DNA of 64,000 nucleotides from Posidonia oceanica. Taxonomy: Eukaryota; Streptophyta; Magnoliopsida; Alismatales; Posidoniaceae. Below the pieces are notes generated by a model. It was not told the origin of the DNA. It made no database searches and saw nothing but the letters and a program-made list of their open reading frames with translations. The translations under genes were made by a program, and so were the position numbers. Location: assembly GCA_037176725.1 (NCBI GenBank), contig JAZBRS010000049.1:15270001-15334000 (forward strand). Direction: 5' to 3'. Shown piece by piece: positions 44,455 through 56,759 of the stretch (position 1 is its first letter; each line of letters begins with the position of its first letter).

Positions 44455-46980
44455 AAGGGAGAATAGTCGGAATAGAGAATGTAGGTAATCCTGACAATTC
44501 CTCTATTGAAAATGTATTGTTAGTAGATGGACTCAAACATAATTTGATTAGCATTAACCAATTATGTGACATAGGATATAAAGTAACTTTTGATAAAAGG
44601 GAATGCTCTATAATTGACTCTAACACAAATATAATAACATTTACGGGAAATAGGACAAATAATGTCTACAAAATACAAATCTCCCATAAACCAAATATGA
44701 CCATATCATGCCTTACTACTTCAAATGATGTACACTGGCTATGGCATAGGAGACTAAGCCATGCAAGTATGGGTCAACTATCAAAATTGTCCAAAGGTGA
44801 TCTTGTAAATGGTTTACCGAAAATAGATTTCAAAAAGGACAAACTCTGTGATGCTTGTCAGTTTGAAAAACAATTTAAATCATCTTTTAAATCCAAAGAC
44901 ATGATCTCTACTACCAAACCATTGGAGCTAATCCATATAGATTTGTTTGGACCTAGTAGAACATTGAGCTTGGGTGGTAAAAGATATGTTTTTGTTATTA
45001 TCGATGATTTTTCGCGCTTTACTTGGATTTTATTTTTGGCAAATAAATATGATGTATTTCAAGAGTTTCAAAAGTTTTATAAAAATGTACAAAATGAAAA
45101 ATGTTTGAAAATTGTTAAGATAAGAAGTGATCATGATGAGGAATTTGAAAATGATGATTTCAAAAACTTTTGTGAACAAAATGGTTATGACCATAATTTT
45201 TCCTTCCCAAGGGCTTCACAACAAAATAGAGTTGTTGAAAGGAAAAGCAAAACTATTCAAGAAATGGCTAGAAGCATACTTTGTAAAAATGATTTGCCAA
45301 AACACTTTTGGGCTGAAGCTGTTAATACCGCATGCTATATTTTAAACCAAGTTTTACTTAGACCCATTTTGAACAAAACTCCTTTTGAACTTTGGTTTTA
45401 CAAAACTCCAAGAATTTCATATTTTAGAATTTTTGGTTGTAAATGTTTTATTTTAAAGACCAAGGACAATTTAGACAAGTTTGATTCCAAGGCTGATGAA
45501 GGAACATTTCTTGGATATTCCTCCAGAAGCAAGGCATATAGGGTCTACAATAAAAGAACATTAGCAGTAGAAGAATCATTGCATATAAACTTTGATGAAA
45601 CCGTAAATAAGTCAATAAACATTGATCTTGAAGATGAAAATGCTGAAAATAACTTTGAAAATTTGAACAATGAAGAAACAAATCAAAATAAGGACAATCA
45701 TGAAAATAAGGCCAAAAATTGGCAATATGTGGCTAGTCATCCTAAAGAAAATATTATAGGAGAAGTTTCTGAAGGAATTCTAACTAGATCCAAAATTGAT
45801 CAAGAATGTGCCACCTATGCCTTTGTATCATCCATTGAACCTAAGAATGTGGTTGAGGCTTGTGAAGATGAATATTGGACTATTGCAATGCATGAGGAAT
45901 TAAATCAATTCGAAAGAAATGATGTTTGGAAGCTTGTCTCAAAACCAATAGATCATCAAGTCATAGGAACAAAATGGATTTTCAGGAACAAGTTGGATGA
46001 ATTAGGAAATGTGGTTAGAAATAAGGCTAGATTAGTAGCACAAGGTTATAATCAAGAAGAAGGAATCGATTCTGAGGAAACTTTTGCACTGATTGCTAGA
46101 TTAGAATCAATTAGGATGTTATTAGCATATGCAGGACATATGGGATTTAGATTATTTCAAATGGATGTCAAAAGTGCATTTTTAAATGGCATCATTGAAG
46201 AAGAGGTTTATGTTAAACAACCTCTAGGATTTGAGGATGAAACATACCCCGATCATGTTTTTAAACTAAACAAAGCTTGTATGGACTTAAACAAGCACTT
46301 AGAGCATAGTATGAAAGACTTAAGAAATTCTTAGTTGAAAAAGGGTTCATCATTGGATTGGTGGATACTACATTATTTATCAAAAAGGTTGACAAGGATA
46401 TACTATTGATCCAAATTTATGTGGACGATATTATTTTTGGATCCACAAATGAAGACTTGTGTGAAGAATTCTCTAGTACCATGCAAAAAGAATTTGAGAT
46501 GAGCATGATGGGAGAATTATCCTTCTTCTTAGGACTGCAAATAAAACAAATGGAAAATGGAATGTTCATTAATCAAGAAAAATATACCAATGAACTCTTA
46601 AAGAAATTTGGTATGGAAAGTGCTAAAATCGTAAAAACTCCAATGAGTACTTCTACTAAGCTTGAGAGTGATGAAAATAGGCAAAAGGTAGATCAAAAGC
46701 TATATAGAAGAATGATTGGATCATTATTATATTTAACTGCTAGTAGACCTAATATCATGTTTAGTGTATGCTTGTGTGCTAGATTTCAAGCTTCACCTAG
46801 GGAATCTCACCTAACCGCAGTTAAACGAATTCTTAGGTATTTGCAAGGATCTAGGACTTATGACTATATTACCCCAAAAATTCAAGTATAGAGCTAAGAG
46901 CTTATAGTGATGCAGACTTTGCAGGATGTAAGACTGATAGAAAAAGTACTAGTGGCACCTGTCAATTTCTTGGACACTGT
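44455..46980 (+). pseudogene. SIRE-like integrase, reverse transcriptase and partial RNase H
   Basis: One long frame to 46334 covers the rest of the protease (GluAsnValLeuLeuValAspGlyLeuLysHisAsnLeu) and the integrase His-His-Cys-Cys region (44740-44870). The integrase core follows, with AspAspPheSerArg (about 45003), ArgSerAspHisAsp-x-Glu (about 45124) and a ValValGluArgLys Glu (about 45235). The RT begins with its GlyThrLysTrpIlePheArg block (45970). A frame change near 46290 moves the LeuLysGln region out of frame. The second frame (46358-46891) has the catalytic Tyr-Val-Asp-Asp box at about 46417-46428. Another shift precedes RNase H, which ends at the junction at 46980. Confidence 0.88.
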
Positions 46981-47977
46981 GAACGTGCCATTTCTCTTTT
47001 AGGTCAGACCGGAAGGGGTTCGAAAGAGAGAGGTCTTCACGGAAAGCGACGCGAAGAGGGAAAGCAAAAGATAAGACAAAATAGAGTCGCCACCTAGTTT
47101 ATTATCGGGAAGACGAGGAAAACCGGAGAAAGCATAGAAAACACGCAAATGAATACAATGTTATGCAAAGAAAGATGACTCATGCTAAGGACAAGGGCAA
47201 AATGGTCACTGCAGGCCAGAGAAAGGGTAAGAACTCCTGTTACGTGCGGGGAAGGTGTTAGGCACCACCGACACGCTCAAGGAATCGATCTTTCTAGGCT
47301 AATCGCTCGCATTTGCAGGAATTTCGGTAATGATTGCCTTTAACTGTACGCCCAGGGGGCGATAGATGCTATGCCATGCTATGAATGCCAAGATGCCTAA
47401 ATGCCTGAATGCCATGCATGGGAAATTAAACATGCAGCCTATGTGCTCAGCAGCGCTGCCTGTGTTCCGAATCGGGCAAACCCTGGTTCGTGAGAATTCC
47501 AAACAGTAAGCATCACTGTCCTAATACAAATGCAGGCGATAAAACAAAACATCGAGCGAAAACCACGCAATGCAAGTGTGCAACAAGCAAAGGGGAAACA
47601 AAGCGAGGGCAGAAAACAGGTGATGTAAGTAAGAAACAAAACATCGATTAAAGCCACACAATGCAAGTACACAACAAGCAAAGGGGAAAAAAAACAAGGC
47701 GGAAAATCAAGTGAAAGCCACACGATGCAAGTGTAAAATAAGCAAAGGAGAAAGAAAACAAGGCAGAAAAGCCAAGTGAAAACCACACGATGCAAGTGTA
47801 CGACATGCAAAGGGGAAAGAAAGCAAGGGCGGAAAACCCTAATCTACATGCACGAGAAAACAGGGTGCCGAAACAATGCATGCAGTGCAAGTGGCAGGCA
47901 ATAAGTGGTATGCAGTGATTCAGATGGGCTTATCTTGAAGATCGAAGGCCTGATCTGAAATAACTTTGGTTAGAATG
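46981..47977 (-). mobile_element. Tat/Ogre-type LTR 3' portion with primer site and start of internal region
   Basis: On the minus strand, LTR sequence from 47977 ends at about 47095 in CGATAATAAACTA. It is followed by GGTGGCGACTC, the Tat/Ogre primer-site type, and about 110 bp of internal sequence to 46981. It matches the plus-strand LTR at 52300-53576 in inverted form, for example the GGTGCCTAACACCTTCCCC block (47240-47260 against 53365-53385). It is the continuation of the LTR that starts at 56397. Confidence 0.75.
47560..47870 (-). repeat. About four tandem units of roughly 64 bp in the Tat/Ogre-type LTR
   Basis: Units share ACCACACGATGCAAGTGT and GCAAAGGGGAAAGAAAGCAA phrases, with diverged spacing (the first unit is about 90 bp). 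They sit in the LTR at a place where the plus-strand LTR has 30-bp units instead. Confidence 0.7.
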
Positions 47978-49639
47978 TGTTGACACCCCATTTTGACAGG
48001 CTTGAATCAATTGGAATCTCCTGGTGACTTTTGGATCCAAACCTAGGTCAAACCTACACAATCCTTTTCATCCTACCCATCAAAACAAGCCTAAACTTGA
48101 CCTAAGATTACACTCATTTCCCAAGTCCAAAACCTACCCAAAAACTATAGGAAAACTCACCATTCCCAACTTAGCAAACCTACCCAAACACTTAGAAATT
48201 TTCAAACTAAAACAACTCCCAAAAACCCTAGAAAATCTAGGTAAAACTATCCTTTTTCTACACCTCAAAACCCTTCCAAAACTTTCCCAAAACTAAACCA
48301 AAACCCTAGGTCGAACACTAGAGATCGTAGGCCACACACTCTCCAAATTTCAGCTCTTTTCAAAACTTCTAACCCCTCCATTTACCTAAATTATCCTTTT
48401 CTCTCTCTTGGATTATCCTTTTCTCTCTCCTCTCTCTCTCCTGATTATCCTCCCTCCTTTCACCCCCTTCTCTCCCTTCTTCTTGCCTGGTTGTGGGCCC
48501 CCCTTGTGTATCTATCTCTTCTCAATCTTATTTCTATTTTTATCTTATTTTTAGCATTTTCTTTGATTTTCAAAAAATTATTTTCTTTCAACCCCTCTCT
48601 TTCCTCTTTATTCCTCCATTTCTCCCTTTTCCTTTTCCTATCCTTTCTCTTACTAAACCCCTAAAAAATCCTTAAAAACCTCTAAAACTCTAAAACAAAA
48701 GGAAAACAAACCAAAACCCTAAGAAAAATAATTAAAAACATTAAACAAACAATTAAAAACCTAAACCTAACTAAATCTAGCTAAAATGGAAAATCAAGAA
48801 TGCAACTTAAAAATGCAAAACAAACAAAAGGAAAATGCTGTAAAATCAAGGAAAAAACCAAAATGTAATCAAAACAAGTAAAAGTATAATCCTATTAGAA
48901 AAACAATTAAGAAAACAAATCCTAAAAGAAAGAAAACACCTAAAAAATGCTAAGGTTAATAATTAAGGAAAAAACTTAAACTTAACAATTCTACAAGAAA
49001 AAAATTGAAAACTTAATTAAAAAGTAAAAACAAACAATCAAAAATCTAAAAACACTTAATTAAAAACTTAACAAGAAGACCTAACAAAAAAATGCTAAAA
49101 GAATTTAACAAACAAAATTAAAAAAAGAAACAAACCAAAGAAGACTTAAGGAAAAAGGATCAAGATTAAAATCTAAAACTCACCACTAATTAATCTAAAA
49201 ACAAACTTTAAAAAATCCTAATTAACATCCCAAGTACTTAACAAGAAAAACACAATTAAAAAACAACTTAAAAGACTTAACAAACATTTGATCAAAATAA
49301 AAAAACAAATCAAAAACAAAGAAAATCCTAAAACCCTAATCAAAACTAAACCCCTTTAAACCTAATTAACTAATAAAAAACAATCATTAAAAAAAAAAAA
49401 AACTTAATCAAAGTCCTAACTTAAAACACAATCATTCTAATAACTTTTTCTATTTTTATTTTATTTTTATCTATTTTATTTCTTTCTTCTTTCTCTTCCT
49501 CTTCCCTTTCCTTCCTTTCTTCCTTTCTTTCTATTTTTCTTTCTTTTCTTGCTGGGCCCAGTCCGGCCCATTCTCCCCACTACCACTCCCTCTTCCTTTC
49601 TTTCTTTTCTTTCTTTCTTTTATTTTTTCTTTTCGTGTA

Positions 49640-51170
49640 GCCCGACCCACGCACGCCAGCCTTCTTCCTCCTCTTCCCTCCTTCTTCTTCTGCCACAGTC
49701 ATCTCCCGCCAGCTCCCTCTCCTCTTTGAATTTCAATTCTTCTCCCTCTCGATCCCATCAGCTCCAGCTCTCACCTTCCTCTCTCGCGTCTTAGCGGCTT
49801 CTCTGGGGGCATTTATTGCCCGTCACCCTCATCGGCCGCCTCCCTTCACCTCAGCCGCAGTTGCCCGCGCCGGAGGAATTCAAATCCCTCAACGCGCCTC
49901 GCAGCATCGAGCCCCTGATAAAAGACTCTAGCCTTCATCTCCTCCATGCCCTTTTCGTCGTCCAAGAGAGAGTGAGAGAATCCAGAGCATCCAGCACCCA
50001 AATCCCCTCCTTCTTCCACTGAAAATCCAAGCCTCTTCTTCCTCTTCCATTCCACTGAAACCAGAGCATCCAACAGCTCTCAAACCACTCCCAATTCCTT
50101 CCCCAATTTCACCCAAACAACCACCACCACAACCCTCCATTCAGCACCAAAAACCACTCTGAAACTACCCCTCAATTCACCCATTTCCTCGGCAGAATCC
50201 AACACTCCATCTCCCCAAAATTCCCAGCACGACACCCCACTAAACCTTCCCAAACTTCTCCACCTAACTCACCAGAACTCCACCTCCCCAACCCACCCGA
50301 GCCTCAGCCTTCTTCCCCCTCACAGCCAGAACCCATCACAACAAACACTTAGCCTCCCTTCTGATCCAGAAAACACCACATCAGCCAACTCCCTCTCCAG
50401 TCCACCACGACCCAATTCAACCATCCAGAAACGCTCACCTAACCTCCAGGAGTTCGCCGGTGCCTTCCTACTGATTCGGAGAACAGTACATCGCCACCCC
50501 CACCTCAGGCGACTTGCTGTGTACCCAAAAGTCGCCGTTTCATCTTCTGACTGCAAAGCTTCACTCCGAACGTTCGCGAAGCTCCGGAGGACTCCACTGA
50601 GCAGAGCTAGACGATCACAGCCCGTAGACGACCTCCGCAACGCTCAGACGAAGCTCGCCGTCTTCTGCAAAACCAGCCAACGTCGGGGGAAGGATTTGGC
50701 CGTCGAATCAGGTATTCCTCTGCACCAATAGATTAGTTTGCTTCTTCTTCAGCTTCCTAGCCTCCTAGATTAGGGTTTCCTCGCCTCTGCCCCAAAGTCA
50801 GCTCCGCGGTCAACTCTTTCTTCTCCGGCGAGCCCAGATGCCATCTCGCTGCTCCGGTCTACAGAAGACTACCCCGACAGTCGTCCCAGCTCCGCACGGA
50901 CCCCAGGATCACGCCGGTGCCTTTAGAACATCCTCTCGTCGCGCCGATCGTTTTCCCTGCCTCCGAGCAGGTCTGCAGATTTCCAACGTCTTCTCCGGCC
51001 ATCCCCAGGCTCCGTCATAGCCCTTCGACGCCTCGCCGACCTCCGCACGGCTCCGAAGCAGGCCGCCGCCGCACCAGCGCGCCTCCCCCCTCTCTCTGGT
51101 GTTCATGGGCACTGGTAGCATTTGCTACAGTGTCCATGGTCGCTGGCCTGCTACTGTAGCTTTATTTTTT
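49640..51170. other. GC-rich island within the Tat/Ogre-type LTR
   Basis: Rich in CCG, CCAC and CTCC words, with Pro/Ser-rich frames on both strands and no domain. An inverted counterpart lies in the opposite LTR near 54900-55260. I take it as untranslated LTR sequence, not genes. Confidence 0.55.
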
Positions 51171-51479
51171 CTTTACCATGCTTTTTTGTTACTAAATTGC
51201 ATATCTGCCTTGCTATTTTGCTATATTACATTCAGGTCCTGCCTCTGTTTAAAACTCATTTAATTCTGAATTAAAATCATATGAAATTGCATGAAAAATC
51301 TAAAAAAATTGATTAATTGCATGTCAGTCCCTCTGCAGTGTTTTCTTTCAGTGCTTATTTTAATTCTGGCCCTCTAGTTTTCCATTATTGCATGTTAGTC
51401 CTTCCATCAATAATCTGATTTAATGCTTGCATTTTACCTTAGTAAATTGCAATTTTAATCCCTGCTGTTTTCTCTATTT

Positions 51480-52010
51480 GCACTTTAGTCCTCTGTTCTG
51501 TTAACTTAGACTTTTATTTTTCAATTTTTTTTACTGCATTGCATCATTTCCCCTATACTTTCTGATTTTTGCATATAGGTCCTTCTTTAATGCACAGCAT
51601 ACATTTAAATGCATATTTTGCTTATAAAATTGCATTTTAGACCCTACATGTTTTAAAATTGCATATAGGTCCTCTGCATGTTTATAAAAATCATTAAAAT
51701 GCATGTTTTGCTTACAAAAATTGCATTTTAGACCCTGCATACTTAAAAATTGCATATAGGCCTTCTATTTGCATTCCCAGACCATTAAGACCACTGTTTT
51801 GCTTGCAAAATTATATTTTAGAGCCTGTACATTTCAAAATTGCATGCCAATCCCCCATATGATTTCAAAACTGTCCAAATGCATGTTTACCTTGTAAAAT
51901 TGCATTTTGAACCCTACACTCTGCAAAATTGCACTCGGAACCCCTAATTTTCAAAAACTTTGCATTTAGACCCCTACTTTTTCAAAAACTGCATATAAGT
52001 TCCCAAGTTT
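51480..52010. repeat. Tandem units of about 90 bp in the Tat/Ogre-type LTR
   Basis: GCATATAGGTCC-like words recur at 51571, 51661 and 51752, each paired with TTGCATTTTAGACCCT. Diverged inverted counterparts, with about 90-bp spacing, occupy 54420-54720. Confidence 0.7.
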
Positions 52011-52788
52011 TCTGAAAAATCATCTCTAGGTCTTTTCTTGCATTCTGCATGCATTGCACTCATGCATTCTTGTATTTTGGCATTCCTGCACACACTTAAG
52101 CATTCTTAGCTCCCATTCACATGGGAGGACCTGTTGTGCACCCCCCTAGGACCTCCTGTACACCTAGATCCATTCTTCTTCATTGTTCTGGCCCCTCTGC
52201 CTTGAAGCTGGGATATCTTCAGATTCGGCCGTTGGATCTTCTCAACCAAGCTACCTGGACGATCCCGGCAGAGCCCTCTTCAGCATGGACCAAGCAGATC
52301 TCAGATCAGGCTTTAGATTTCCAAGGTAAGTCCTCCTGAATCCTTGCACAGCATTCATTTGCATACCATTTGCATTGCATGCATTGTTTTTGCTTTTTGA
52401 TCTCTCGAGTATGTAGAATAGAACCTCCTCTTCTTATCTATCAACACTGCTTCCTCTTTTCGCGTACTCCCAGCGCTTTGTGTTGCGTTTCCCCTGGATT
52501 CACCACTAATTGTAACTTTCTCCCCCTTTCCCACGATACGATCGCATCGCGAGCTTTTGGCAGCGTGCGAGACACATCGTGGGACATTTTAGTGAGAAAT
52601 AGTCACAAAACAGTGGTAATCCTTCCACTTGCCTCCCTTCCCCTTTGTAGGTCTTCACACCTACTTTGCGCAGTCTTTAAACAACGCTCGTTCTCACACT
52701 TGCGCTGTTCACTTCCCCTTTGCTTCTTTTGCCCTTTTTCTTTGCACTTGCATGTGCGTGACTTTATCAATGTTTTATTTCGCCTGCC

Positions 52789-53045
52789 TTGGCACCGTTT
52801 TGTGTGCCCGCTTTGCTTTTGGCACCATTTTGCGTACCCGCTTTCTTTTGGCACCGTTTCGCGTGCCTGCTTTGCTTTTGGCACCGTTTTGCGTGCCCGT
52901 TTCGTCTTTGGCACTGTTTCGCGTGCCTGTTCTTGTTCTCTCGCACCGTTTTGCGTGCTGCTCTGTCTTTTGCGCCGTTTTGCGTGCCGACCTCCTTTTC
53001 TTGCACCGTTTTGTGTGCCGCTCTCGTTTCTCACGTTGTTTCACG
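52789..53045. repeat. Eight to nine tandem units of about 30 bp
   Basis: The consensus contains GGCACCGTTTTGCGTGCC, which can pair GGCAC with GTGCC, followed by a T-rich spacer. Because the unit is a multiple of three, open frames of up to 255 codons cross it on both strands. They are not convincing genes. Confidence 0.8.
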
Positions 53046-53576
53046 TGTTTTACACCGTTTTCTCTTGCATGTCGCCTGCATCGCTTGGTTTTACCGCCGT
53101 TTTGCTTTTCCGCTTGCATTTGCATATAGGGCAGTGATGCTTACTGCCTGGAGTTCTCACAAGCCAAGTTTTGACCGGTTCGGAACACAGACAGCGTTGC
53201 TGAGTGCTTAGACTGCATGTTTAATTCCTTGCATTGCATTCCATCACTTAGAGCACACCTATGAGCATTCATTCAAGCATTCTTTGGCATTTAGGCATTC
53301 AAACCTGCATTCCCTGCGTATGCGAGCGTAAGCCTAGAAAGACCGATTCTCGGGCGTGTCAGGGGTGCCTAACACCTTCCCCACACGTAACAGGAGTCCT
53401 TGCCCAGTCTTTTGGCCCGCAATGACCATATTGCCCATATCCTAGGCATGAGTCATATCATTTGCATTGATTTGCATTTGTTTTCTTTTGCATTGCTTTG
53501 CATTGCATCTTTTGCTTGGTTTTGCATGTTAACTCACTTATTTCCCTCGATTTTCCTTGTCTTCCGATAATAGACA

Positions 53577-53640
53577 CGGTGGCGACTCTGAATTGTCTTA
53601 TCTTCTTCTTTTCTTATCTTTTCTCCTCTGTTTTAAGTGT
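53577..53640 (+). other. Tat/Ogre-type primer site and start of internal region
   Basis: TGGCGACTCTG at 53580-53590 follows the LTR end, as in the inverted copy at 47094-47080. Internal sequence is recognisable for only about 60 bp before the opposite-strand LTR takes over. Confidence 0.65.
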
Positions 53641-56397
53641 TTTCAAGTTGAGCACTCCTCCTCGAACATAGCTGCTTATAGTGAGCCTGATTCCGATCGG
53701 TGCACGCGAGCTTCTGGCAGTGTGCATAGACGATCTAAACACTGGGATTACTACAAAATGAAAGATCATTCAACCAGAAAGACCTGGATAGTTAGATCGT
53801 GAAGATCCAACGGTCCGATCAAAAGTTATTCAAGTTTCAAGTTAGATGGCTCACGGGCCAGAAAAAGTGGTCTAAGTGGGGTCCTAAGTGCAAATTACCC
53901 CTATGTGTGTAAAATGTAGGGTGTCTTACATGCAATGAGGCTAACAATGCTTAAACAAGTGCTAGAGTGCAATATGCAATGATATGTTGATGCAATGCAT
54001 GTAAAAATGCAAAGGTAGGGACCTAAATGCAATTAAAGCAAACTGCAGGGGCCTACAAAATGCAATGCAACAGAATAAATGCATGCAAAAATGTAGATGC
54101 AGCAGAGCATGGGGCCAACAGGGGCCAATGCAGCATTAAGTAAAAGCAGGCATGTAATAAAGCAAATAAAGGACCTACATGCAGTTTTAAAAACATGTAG
54201 GGCTTAAATGCAATGCAAAAGTAGCAGGTAAACAGACAACAGTTTGAAAATGTGGACTGAAATGTAATTTATAAAACTGTTGGGCATTTAAAGCAATGCA
54301 ATATGATTAAAATTGCAATTTAAATGATGCAGGTATGTGAAAAGGACTTAAATGTAATAAACACAAGTCACAGGACTTTATTGCAATGTAATAAAGTTTA
54401 AAATTGCATTTAAATGGCAGTTGGAAGCAAACTGGACCTAAATGCAATAAAGTAAACTTGCTGGACTTTATTACAATGTAATAAGGTTTAAAATTGCATT
54501 TTAAATGGCAGTTGTAAGTAAACTGGGCCTAAATGCAATAATTGAAACTTGTTGGACTTTATTGCAATGTAATAAAGTTTTAAATTCACATTTAAATTAC
54601 AGTTTAAAGTAAACAGGACCTAAATGTAAAAATCAAAACCTTTAGGACTTTATTACAATGCAATAAGGTTTAAAATCACATTTAAATCACGGATATCAAG
54701 TGGACTGGACCTAAATGCAATTAATTAAACATGCAGACATTTATCATAATGCAATATAATTATAAATGCAGATTAAATGATTTAACAATTGATGCTGGAC
54801 TGAAATGTAAAATAATTAAACATAAGGGCTTTATTTCAATTTCAAACCAAAACTTAAATAAAACCTTAAAAACTAAATGCTATAGTGCTATAGTAGCCCT
54901 CGAGCTACTGCAGCACTGTGCCAGGGAAGGAGGTGGCTGCGGCGGCTGTCTGGCGAGCAGGAGGGCAGGCGATGGCGTCCGGAGGCTGGAGGTGGTGCGT
55001 CGGAGTGCAGCAGTGGTCCCAGCGGCGCGCGGCGATGGACGGAGTGGCCTGGCGACGTCGGTGGTAGCTGCAGAGGTGGCCGGCGGACGGGGAGAGCGCT
55101 GGAGGCAGCGGCAATGCGCAGGCAGTGTCGGGTTGCATCGCTGGTGCTCTGGCGGTGCTCGGGGAGCAGTCTAGAGCGGCGGGGCTGGTCAGAGCGATGC
55201 GATGCTCGGTCGCAGCTGTCGGCCGGCGCCGGAGACGGAGACAAAGGTGACGGAGCTCAAAAACCAGTAGCCGACCCAAAATCCAAAACGAACTATTTAG
55301 GAAGCATGAATAGCATACAAGGAATTCAAATATGGCATCCATTACCTGTGAGGATGGCCGGAGCGTGCTGCTGCCCTACGTTGGGTTCGCTGGTCCAGTG
55401 GCAGATGGTGACGGCGCTGCGGGTGTTGGCGGCGGCATGGCGTAATCGGGAGGAGTTGCAGACGATCCAGAGGTGGTGTGGAGCTAATCAGAAGCTCGTT
55501 TTACTACACTGAAATGGATTGAGAATTTTTGAGTCGCTTTGTATTTTCCTTTTCTTCTCTTTGCTGTGTGGCTCTCTTGGGCTTGCGACTTTCTCTCTGG
55601 ATTGGTGGAGAGCAAGTGGAGGTGGAGAGGAGGCTAAGTGGAGCTTCTGTGCTGCTATGGGAGAAAAGGGAAGCTCTATCGTGTATGGGTTTCTCTCTGT
55701 AATGGGTTGCTGCTCTCTGGTTTTCTCTCGTGTGTGTGTGTTGTGAAAATGTGGCTTTTAGCCAATGTTGCCGCCTCTGGATGAATGAGGGGAGTTGGGT
55801 TTTGTTTGTGATGGGAAGCCACTAAAATGGCAAGTGGGCGCTGTTCTGCAGGCAGTTGGGTAGAGGGTTGAGCTGTGTTGATTAGCTGTGAATGTTGCTG
55901 GGTGAGCGGGAAAGAAGGAGAAGAGTAAGTGTGAAGTGAGGGGTAGTTAGTGGTGGTGGGGGAGGGAGGAGAAGAAGGAAGACGAAGGAAGAAGAAGGAG
56001 GAGAGGAAGATGGTTGGGCCTGTTGGGAGGGAAGAGGAAAGGAAGAAAAGAAAAAAGAGAAGGAAAGGGGGTGATGGGCCGGGCTGTGGCAGTGGAGAAA
56101 AATAAAAAGAAAAGAAGGAAAAAAGGAAGAGGGTTGGTGGGCTGTGGTAGAAAATAAAAACGAAAAAAGAAAAGGGAGAGAAGGAGAAGTGGCTGAGCTG
56201 GTAGATTTGGGGAAAAAAGGGAGAAAAGAAGAAAAAAAGGAAGAAAAAGAAGGGGAAAGAAAGAAGAAGAAAAAAGTGTTAGTGGGCTTGGGCCTCGTTT
56301 CGGTGTGACCTAGAGTTTCTAGGTTTTAAGGTTTGTTTGGAAGCCACCAAAGAGAGAGATCCAATAGCACAAAAATTAAAAAAATGGGGTGTCAACA
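53640..56397 (-). mobile_element. Tat/Ogre-type LTR 5' portion, minus strand
   Basis: On the minus strand, it begins TGTTGACACCCC at 56397 directly after a polypurine tract. It holds purine-rich (55900-56280), GC-rich (54900-55260) and roughly 90-bp repeat parts in the same order as the plus-strand LTR. It reaches the GACCGTTGGATCTTC block near 53810 and then gives way to the plus-strand LTR. Its 3' portion continues at 47977-47095. The combined length is about 3.6 kb. The right border to the inserted LTR is approximate. Confidence 0.7.
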
Positions 56398-56411
56398 GAT
56401 GCCCCTCCCTG
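56398..56411 (-). other. Polypurine tract of the minus-strand Tat/Ogre-type element
   Basis: On the minus strand CAGGGAGGGGCATC immediately precedes the LTR start TGTTGACA. This shows that the sequence to the right is the 3' part of an internal region. Confidence 0.75.
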
Positions 56412-56759
56412 AGCGAGGTCAAGGGGACCGAGGCCGCTGCTCAGGGTTGACAAGACACCCCACCTGACAACGATGAGAGCCAGAGGTCGCTATTGGCGTA
56501 AGTCACTTATTCGGCGGATGCATCGAAAGTCATGACTCGATGTCGAAATGCGAATACAAATGCAGATGCAATGCAGTGCAATGCAATGCAATGAGGTGCA
56601 GCGATGCTAAAAAGGACGCAATGATATGTAATGTGATGCTAAAAAGAGATGTAATGTGATGCTGGGCGACAAGTTGGCTGCTAATCCAAGCTTGCGCAAA
56701 GGGGACACTAGACAAGACTAACATGCCTACCGTCCGAGCAGTTGGGGCTGCCAGCCCGA
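56412..56759 (-). other. Tat/Ogre-type 3' untranslated region before the 60-bp array
   Basis: Non-coding. It has a short ATGCAATGCAGTGCA-type low-complexity patch at 56565-56600 and two GTGATGCTAAAAAG phrases near 56634-56660. Confidence 0.5.

Larger units (their letters stand above)
40219..46980 (+). mobile_element. SIRE-like Ty1/copia element, 3' truncated
   Basis: The 5' LTR (40219-41371), primer site, long gag with a coiled C-terminal extension, protease, integrase, RT and the start of RNase H are present in order. A solo LTR (43108-44449) interrupts the protease. RNase H stops at GlnPheLeuGlyHis near 46977, where Tat/Ogre-type sequence begins, and no 3' LTR occurs in the window. LTR length and the Lys/Glu-rich gag suit the SIRE/Maximus lineage. 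The five bases before the LTR are AAAGG, but the other flank is missing. Confidence 0.87.
47978..53576 (+). mobile_element. Very long Tat/Ogre-type LTR (about 5.6 kb), plus strand
   Basis: Begins TGTTGACACCCC, ends GATAATAGACA, and is followed after three bases by TGGCGACTCTG (53580-53590), a Tat/Ogre-type primer site. The LTR is mosaic: A-rich 48640-49440, C/T-rich 49440-49640, GC-rich 49640-51170, units near 90 bp at 51480-52010, and 30-bp units at 52789-53045. Ogre-type Ty3 elements are known for LTRs of several kilobases. It sits inside the opposite-strand LTR. A clean target duplication was not found, so the insertion end is probably truncated or rearranged. Confidence 0.75.

Noticed and set aside
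47973..47977. GAATG as target duplication of the plus-strand Tat/Ogre-type LTR
   Set aside because: No matching GAATG was found at the right border, and the element continues past its LTR into primer-site sequence.
49549..51159. Several Ser/Pro/Arg-rich frames in the GC-rich island as host genes
   Set aside because: Low complexity, both strands, inside the Tat/Ogre-type LTR, and similar composition recurs in the inverted LTR.
52370..53211. A 255-codon Cys/Phe-rich plus-strand frame and overlapping minus-strand frames
   Set aside because: They run through 30-bp tandem units inside an LTR, have no domain and exist in several frames at once.
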